From positions 2,418,001-2,482,000 of the forward strand of contig NZ_QWDD01000001.1 in NCBI RefSeq assembly GCF_003722355.1: a stretch of 64,000 nt of DNA, read 5' to 3'. A program made the position numbers and the translations under genes. The notes under the pieces are model-generated. The model was not told where the DNA came from. It worked only from the letters and a program-made list of their open reading frames with translations, and did not search any database. The stretch is from Methylocystis hirsuta. GTDB lineage: Bacteria; Pseudomonadota; Alphaproteobacteria; Rhizobiales; Beijerinckiaceae. This document shows positions 59,140-64,000 of the stretch, one piece after another (position 1 is the stretch's first letter; every line of letters begins with the position of its first letter).

Positions 59140-59574
59140 TGACAGTCCGTTCCTGAGACATGGGTGACAACCTCGGGCCGAAGGGGTTGTCGAGGGGTTG
59201 CAAGGTTTTCTGCTCCAGATCGATGAAGCCGAGATCGTAGCTCATGAAGCTGACGAGCCAAATGCCGTCGTCGACTTGCTTGATTCCGAGGCGCTGACCG
59301 GCGAGCACGGACGAGATGTTGACGCGCTTTCGATACATGCAGATGCGCCCGCATGAGGTGACCATCACGTCGCGATCGTGCAAAGGATAGTCGAGCTCCG
59401 GTAATTTCCCGTCATAGGGCTTGGCGGACGGGCGATAGACATCGGCCGGGCGCTGCATGTCGAGCGCTTCGTGCGGCCTTTCATCGTTGAACTCCTTGAT
59501 GAACGCGTCGAAGCGGGCCTGTTGCTGCAAGCTGTTCATGCCGGGCTCACCCATGTGTCCGGAACAAACTGTCA
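59140..59574 (-). mobile_element. Internally deleted IS481-type element
   Basis: Terminal inverted repeats at 59140-59167 (TGACAGTCCGTTCC...ATGGGTGA) and 59547-59574 match at most positions. Between them lies only the C-terminal third of an IS481-family transposase on the minus strand. The HTH and most of the DDE domain are gone. At about 435 bp with both ends kept, it could still be moved by a transposase made elsewhere. Confidence 0.78.
59168..59546 (-). pseudogene. IS481 transposase C-terminal fragment
   Basis: FDAFIKEFNDERPHEALDMQRPADVYRPSAKPYDGKLPELDYPLHDRDVMVTSCGRICM continues to DLGFIDLEQKTLQPLDNPFG. EFNDERPHEAL holds the end of the integrase core and the rest is the usual C-terminal extension of IS481 enzymes. 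No start or catalytic Asp residues remain. The frame reads through the left repeat into the tRNA-Ser complement, so it is not a functional gene. Confidence 0.75.
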
Positions 59575-59586
59575 CCCATCTCTCAG

Positions 59587-60017
59587 GTCGCCCACAACTT
59601 TTTCTCGGAAAGAGTTCAAGTGGCGCATCATCCTATTCGATGACATGCCGCCGCAAAGTCGCCGCTCCCCATCGAGTGTTTCGGACACTCCCGACCTTTG
59701 CGCCTATAGCGCGCGCTGGTCGCAAAGGCTGTCGCCAAGGGGAGCGCCACCGCCATCGCGACGGCGATGACGCCGGAAGTCGAGAGTCGTCGAAGAAATC
59801 GAACGCGCCGCCAGTCGCCAAGGTTCTGTCCGGGCTTTGTCTTCCGCCATTGCCGCTCTTTGGATGACCTATCCCGCCAGCACTGGCTCCACCATTTTTT
59901 CCCCGCGTGGCCCTTTAGCTCAGCAGAAGCTCGTGAATAATTATTGTGCAGTATGATGATTCTGTAGGCTCAAATTGATCACTGAAGCGGCAGCTTCCAT
60001 TGATGCAGGGGAATGAA
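59587..60017. other. Intergenic region, no gene recognised
   Basis: About 430 bp after the IS481 remnant. Short frames on both strands lack start sites or recognisable motifs. The segment 59930-59990 (GTGAATAATTATTGTGCAGTATGATGATTC) is AT-rich and is a likely promoter region for the small protein at 60018. Confidence 0.4.
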
Positions 60018-60278
60018 ATGGACAAAAGCAGTCTCCGGCCAGCAACCCTGGCCCTTGCAATCCTCGCCGTTCTTAGCGCTTCGATAGCGCCGGCTGTGGC
60101 CGCAAGCCGGGCGGAGCGAGCGCAAGCCCGCCACACTGACTATTACGCCCTGGCGCCCTCAGAGATGGATGCAGGCGCCGCCATGCACCACGTCGGCAAT
60201 TGCTTCCAGACCAATAGCGCAGTCGAAGCCGCGCGAGGCATCCGCCATTGGACAGGCGCTTGCGCCGGAGGTCGTTGA
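60018..60278 (+). CDS. Small secreted protein
   Basis: An 86-residue protein with a signal peptide (MDKSSLRPATLALAILAVLS then ASIAPAVAAS, cleavage near residue 30). The mature part has DYYALAPSEMDAGAAMHHVGNCFQTNSAVEAARGIRHWTGAC with two cysteines. AGGGGAA precedes the ATG. Such proteins of unknown function are frequent in Rhizobiales. Confidence 0.6.
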   Translation: MDKSSLRPATLALAILAVLSASIAPAVAASRAERAQARHTDYYALAPSEMDAGAAMHHVGNCFQTNSAVEAARGIRHWTGACAGGR

Positions 60279-60332
60279 CCCCTCCTGCAAGGCTCATCGA
60301 GCAATCAATCCTGGAGCAGGCGCCGCCCCGCG

Positions 60333-61115
60333 CTACCCCATTTCCTGCAGCGCCGTCAGCGACTCAGGCAACACCTGTCCGCCATCGATCACCAGCGTTT
60401 GGCCGGTGATGTAGGCGGCTTCGTCGCTGGCGAAAAACAGCGCGGCGTAGGCGATGTCCTCGACGCTCCCGAGCCGGCGTTGTGGAATCGAGGCCGTCAT
60501 CTGCGCCAAATAGTCTTCACCGAGCGCGTCAAGTCCTTCGGTGCGCACATTGCCCGGCAGAACGGCGTTGATGGTGATTCCGTAAGGCGTCAGTTCCAGC
60601 GCCGCCGTGCGCATGAAGCCGAGTTGTCCCGCTTTGCTCGCCGCGTAATGGGTCCAGCCGGGATAGCCGGTGATCGGGCCGGTGATGGAGGAGGTGAGCA
60701 CGATCCGCCCCCGACCGCTGCGCGCCAGCGCAGGCACGCAGGCCCGCACGCTCAGAAAGGCGCCGGCAAGGTTGGTGGACAACACCTCGTTCCATTGCTC
60801 CAGCGTCATCTCCATGAGCCGTGCGGCCGGAAAGACGCCGGCGTTGGCGCAGAGAATGTCGACGCCGCCATGCCGCTCGAGCGCCGCGGCCGCCATCCGC
60901 TCAACATCGCCCGGAGCGCCGACATCGGCGGCGAAACCGCTGGCGCGTCCCCCTTCCGCCCGAATCGCGGCGGCCGCGGCCTCGGCCTGCGCGAGGTCAC
61001 GGCCAACCACCAGCACCTGCGCGCCCTTGGCTGCAAAAATATTGGCGACGCCACGGCCGATGCCCCGGCTGCCTCCGGTGACGATGACCGACCGACCAGC
61101 GATGGAGGTGAGCAT
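60333..61115 (-). CDS. Short-chain dehydrogenase/reductase
   Basis: A 260-residue classical SDR. The cofactor loop is VTGGSRGIGRGVA (about 12-24), CANAG (about 88-92) follows, the catalytic Ser is in LTSSITG and the YxxxK motif is YAASK (about 159-163); PGNVRTEG and DEAAYITGQTLVIDGG complete the fold. R at the end of strand 2 (VVGRDLAQ) suggests NADP. The ATG follows a GAGAGG site. Substrate unknown. Confidence 0.88.
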   Translation of the reverse strand: MLTSIAGRSVIVTGGSRGIGRGVANIFAAKGAQVLVVGRDLAQAEAAAAAIRAEGGRASGFAADVGAPGDVERMAAAALERHGGVDILCANAGVFPAARLMEMTLEQWNEVLSTNLAGAFLSVRACVPALARSGRGRIVLTSSITGPITGYPGWTHYAASKAGQLGFMRTAALELTPYGITINAVLPGNVRTEGLDALGEDYLAQMTASIPQRRLGSVEDIAYAALFFASDEAAYITGQTLVIDGGQVLPESLTALQEMG

Positions 61116-61153
61116 ATGACGAGGCCTCTCTTCTGGCTTTCCCTTCGGGCGAA

Positions 61154-62059
61154 TCAATATTTCGCGACGACGGGCGCGGCGCCCCAGTTGAAGTGGTAGT
61201 TCAGACCCACGCGGACGACATGACCGTCGAAGCGCGTGCGCGCTTGAGTGGCGTTGGCGAACAACAGGTTCGTGAGCTGCCAATCGGTGGTGATCGCGAC
61301 GGGATAGGCGGCGGCGCCGAGATCGTAAAAGAGATATTCGATCTTGGCGCTCCATTGCGGCCAAAACATCCATTCCAGTCCGCCGCCGGCCGTCCAGCCG
61401 ACCCGCGTTTGCGAAAATCGTCCCTGACTGGCGCCGAGCAACAAAAAGCCGGAGAAATCATTAGGCACATGTTGGAAAAAACTCGTGGTGGACGTCGCCT
61501 GGCCGTAAGCCAGTCCGCCGGTCGCATAAGCAAGCAATGTCGGCGTTACGAGATAGCCGAGCCGACCGCGCGCCGTGCCAAGAAAATCGAGCGACTTGCC
61601 GCTCGCAACGCTCGTCAGCAGGTTGAGCCCCGGCGCTGGCGCGGGCGCAAGCGTCACGACCGCGGCGGCGCCGTTCGAGCCGGCGACGCCCTGGATGTCG
61701 GTTTCTATTCCAGCGAGAAACCCGCCGTTGAATTGCACATCATAGCCGAGTTGGCCGCCGCCGATGAAACCGGCGCCATTCGTCGAGACGCTGCCCGTCC
61801 CTGTGATGGCTGCAGACGCCGCCCACGGGACATTGCCGGCGCCATTGATGAGAAAGGGCGCCGAAGCGAAACTGGTCCCCGTGCTTGCGTTCCATGCGCC
61901 GCCCGCATTCAAACCGGCATGGAAACCGGTCCACGCCGGCGGCGGGGGCGGAAGATAGGCCGGCGGCGCTTTGAGGGAGGGCAAATCCGCGGCGAGCGCC
62001 GATCCCGTTGCGAACGCCAGCGCCATAACAGCGCCAGTCAAGAATTTATGGGCCATCAT
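61154..62059 (-). CDS. Omp25/Omp31-like outer membrane beta-barrel protein
   Basis: A 301-residue protein with a signal peptide (MMAHKFLTGAVMALAFATGSALAAD) and the typical Pro-rich linker LKAPPAYLPPPPPAWTGFHAGLNAGGAW. It has repeated amphipathic strands, GFIGGGQLGYDVQFNGGFLAGIETDIQG, LGTARGRLGYLVTPTLLAYATGGLAYG and a C-terminal VVRVGLNYHFNW. This is the 8-stranded porin-like family abundant in Rhizobiales outer membranes. GAGGA precedes ATG 62059. It is divergent from the P-type ATPase. Confidence 0.87.
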   Translation of the reverse strand: MMAHKFLTGAVMALAFATGSALAADLPSLKAPPAYLPPPPPAWTGFHAGLNAGGAWNASTGTSFASAPFLINGAGNVPWAASAAITGTGSVSTNGAGFIGGGQLGYDVQFNGGFLAGIETDIQGVAGSNGAAAVVTLAPAPAPGLNLLTSVASGKSLDFLGTARGRLGYLVTPTLLAYATGGLAYGQATSTTSFFQHVPNDFSGFLLLGASQGRFSQTRVGWTAGGGLEWMFWPQWSAKIEYLFYDLGAAAYPVAITTDWQLTNLLFANATQARTRFDGHVVRVGLNYHFNWGAAPVVAKY

Positions 62060-62277
62060 TGTCCTCGCCGTGAAGAACTCCAGAATGAGGGCAAATGAGC
62101 AAGGCGAGAGGCTTTTCGCAATTCGAACCTTTCGCTCGACCGCGCGTTTACGCGGTTTCGCGACGGATGTGCCTTTTCTGCAACAGCAATTGCGCTTGTT
62201 CTTGCCGCCGTCGCGTCTGTCGCTGAGATTCATTCTCGCGAGCGCCGCCGCATGCGCCCAACACGGGAGAGATCGAG

Positions 62278-64000
62278 ATGAACAAGGTCGGCGACCCGCG
62301 CGCCTATTGGAGCCAAGAGGCCTCAACACTGATGGCCGCGCTCGGCTCGGGACCGACAGGGCTGTCGTCCGCGCGCGCGGACGCGTTGCTGCGAGACGTC
62401 GGCGCCAACGCCGTCGAGGACGCCGCCCCGCTCAGCGCGGCGCGTCTGTTGCTGCGGCAGTTCGAAAGCCCGCTTGTCCTGATTCTGGTTTTCGCCGCGG
62501 CGGTCTCGCTCATATTGCGCGAATGGGTCGACGCCGCGATCATTCTGACGATCGTTCTCGGCAGTTCGCTGCTCGGGTTCTTTCAGGAGTATCGCGCGTC
62601 TCAGGCGGTTCAGGAGCTCAAACGCCGCCTGGCGCTCATAGTTCGAGTGGTTCGAGACGGCGTCGAACGCTCGGCGCCCTTCGCTTCCGTCGTTCCTGGC
62701 GACATCCTCCTTCTGTCGGCAGGCAATCTCATTCCCGCCGATGGTCTGGTGCTTGAGGCCGAAGACTTTCTTGTCAGCGAAGCAAGCATGACAGGGGAAT
62801 CCTTCCCTGTTGAAAAGCGCCCGGGCGTCGTGCGGGCCGACGCGCCGCTCGCGGCGCGCACCAACGCCGTGTTTCTCGGCGCATCGGTGCGCAGCGGAAC
62901 GGCGAAGGTGCTGGCGGTGCGAACCGGCCGCCAAACCGAATTCGGCGCCATCGCGGCGCGACTGGCGGACCGGTCGCCAGAAACGGATTTCGCGCGCGGC
63001 GTAAGACAGTTCGGCTATCTGCTCATCCGCGTGATGGTGCTCATCGTCCTTTTCGTGTTGGCGGTGAATCTGTTGCTCCGCCGACCCGCGCTTGAGTCGC
63101 TCTCCTTCGCCGTCGCCTTGGCGGTCGGGCTGTCGCCGGAATTGCTGCCGGCGATCATCACCGTGACGCTTTCCGCCGGCGCCCGCGCGATGAGCAAGCG
63201 CGGCGTGATCGTTCGCCGTCTCGACGCGATCGAAAATCTCGGCAGCATGGATATTCTGTGCACCGACAAGACCGGCACGCTGACGCAGGGCGTCATTGTT
63301 CTTCGCGAAGCGCTGGATCCCGCAGGCCAAAGTTCGGACGAGGTTCGGCGACTCGCCTATCTCAACGCTGCTTTCGAAACAGGCATCGAAAATCCGCTCG
63401 ACGCCGCGATTATCGCGGCGGCCGAAAGCGCTGGATTGAGCACTGCGGGCTTTTCGAAAGTTGACGAAATTCCCTACGACTTCATCCGCCGCAGGCTTAC
63501 GGTCGTGGTGTTCGACGCAAAAAACGCTTCAGAACATGTCATCGTCACCAAGGGCGCTTTCGCAAATGTGCTCGCCATATGCGCGACTCTGGACGTCGGC
63601 GGCACAGAGCAACCGCTGGACGCCGCGCGGCGCGACGCGCTGGAGCGAATTTTCATGGAGAGGAGCGCCGAAGGCTTTCGCGTGCTCGCTGTCGCGACGC
63701 GTCGCGCCCCCGCGCGCGCAGACTATACGCATGGCGACGAAACGGACATGACGTTCCGGGGATTCCTTGTTTTCTACGATCCGCCCAAAGCCGACGCCCA
63801 ATCGACGATCAGCGATCTCGCGGCGCTTGGCGTCCGCATCAAAGTCGTTACTGGCGACAATCGCTACGTCGCGGCGCATCTGGCGCAGTCCATTGGTCTT
63901 AACCCAAGCTCGATGCTGACCGGCGATCAACTGGCGTCGCTTGCCGGCGAGGCGCTATGGCGCCTCGCGCCCAACGTCGATCTGTTCGTCGAGATCGATC
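62278..64000 (+). CDS. P-type ATPase, Mg2+ transporter (MgtA)-like, partial
   Basis: At least 574 residues, cut by the window end. The actuator domain has SMTGESFPVEK (about 173-183), SVALAVGLSPELLPAIITVTLSAGARAMSKRGVIVRRLDAIENLGSMDILCTDKTGTLTQG gives the ion-site helix and the phosphorylation Asp in DKTGT (about 330), and VVTGDN follows in the P domain. The SPELLP ion motif and IPYDFIRRRLTVVV in the N domain are typical of MgtA-type (P3B) pumps. GGAGAG precedes ATG 62278. Mg2+ is the likely ion. Confidence 0.87.
   Translation, partial: MNKVGDPRAYWSQEASTLMAALGSGPTGLSSARADALLRDVGANAVEDAAPLSAARLLLRQFESPLVLILVFAAAVSLILREWVDAAIILTIVLGSSLLGFFQEYRASQAVQELKRRLALIVRVVRDGVERSAPFASVVPGDILLLSAGNLIPADGLVLEAEDFLVSEASMTGESFPVEKRPGVVRADAPLAARTNAVFLGASVRSGTAKVLAVRTGRQTEFGAIAARLADRSPETDFARGVRQFGYLLIRVMVLIVLFVLAVNLLLRRPALESLSFAVALAVGLSPELLPAIITVTLSAGARAMSKRGVIVRRLDAIENLGSMDILCTDKTGTLTQGVIVLREALDPAGQSSDEVRRLAYLNAAFETGIENPLDAAIIAAAESAGLSTAGFSKVDEIPYDFIRRRLTVVVFDAKNASEHVIVTKGAFANVLAICATLDVGGTEQPLDAARRDALERIFMERSAEGFRVLAVATRRAPARADYTHGDETDMTFRGFLVFYDPPKADAQSTISDLAALGVRIKVVTGDNRYVAAHLAQSIGLNPSSMLTGDQLASLAGEALWRLAPNVDLFVEID

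Overview
The window looks like a chromosomal segment of a high-GC alphaproteobacterium of the Hyphomicrobiales (Rhizobiales). A type II methanotroph or methylotroph close to Methylocystis/Methylosinus is plausible. Support comes from a mesaconyl-CoA hydratase-type MaoC protein (ethylmalonyl-CoA pathway), a nadABC operon behind a strong palindrome, PopZ/DUF2497, IalB-family and Omp25/31-like proteins, and many small secreted proteins. The genus is an inference; no marker gene proves it.

Layout. (1) 0-30.5 kb is ordinary core chromosome: two PRC-barrel proteins, mesaconyl-CoA hydratase, YggU/YggT-type genes, tRNA-Ala, a universal stress protein, an MBL-fold hydrolase, FtsB- and PopZ-like cell-cycle proteins, TolC with a PCMT-like protein, an Rrf2 regulator divergent from a TSUP transporter and cysK, pyrB, nadA-DUF4202-nadB-nadC, envelope genes (YdjC/HpnK-type deacetylase, GT2, MurJ), lysC, a pair of stand-alone TIR-domain genes running into ubiG, an IalB protein, a DUF985 cupin, tRNA-Gly, ispE, rlmB and tRNA-Thr. 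(2) 30.6-47.66 kb is a degenerate integrated element in the 3' end of tRNA-Thr(TGT). A diverged copy of the tRNA 3' half lies at 47608-47656, next to a tyrosine recombinase. The element holds a tail tape-measure gene, a Nu1-like protein, two DNA methyltransferases, a replication-initiator-like gene with five internal iterons, HicAB, excisionase-like HTH proteins, an IS630 copy and several broken genes. No capsid, portal or large terminase gene is seen. (3) 47.66-54.8 kb carries a His-rich secreted protein and a three-gene CzcCBA/CusCBA-type metal-efflux operon. It ends with a decayed 5' fragment of an integrase related to that of the first element, so it may be a second, older tandem island. 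(4) 54.8-64 kb returns to chromosomal genes: a dispersed two-hairpin repeat, small secreted proteins, a TesA-like SGNH hydrolase, tRNA-Ser with an internally deleted IS481-type element abutting it, an SDR, an Omp25-like beta-barrel, and a P-type ATPase cut by the window end.

The most interesting items are the iteron array inside the rep-like gene (period 22/35/22/35 bp), the tandem TIR pair with non-ATG starts coupled to ubiG, the paired TATAAGC sites just inside both ends of the tRNA-Thr element, the secreted HGGWGGG-repeat protein that recalls copper-binding octarepeats, DUF4202 embedded in the NAD operon, and the signs of two tandem islands.
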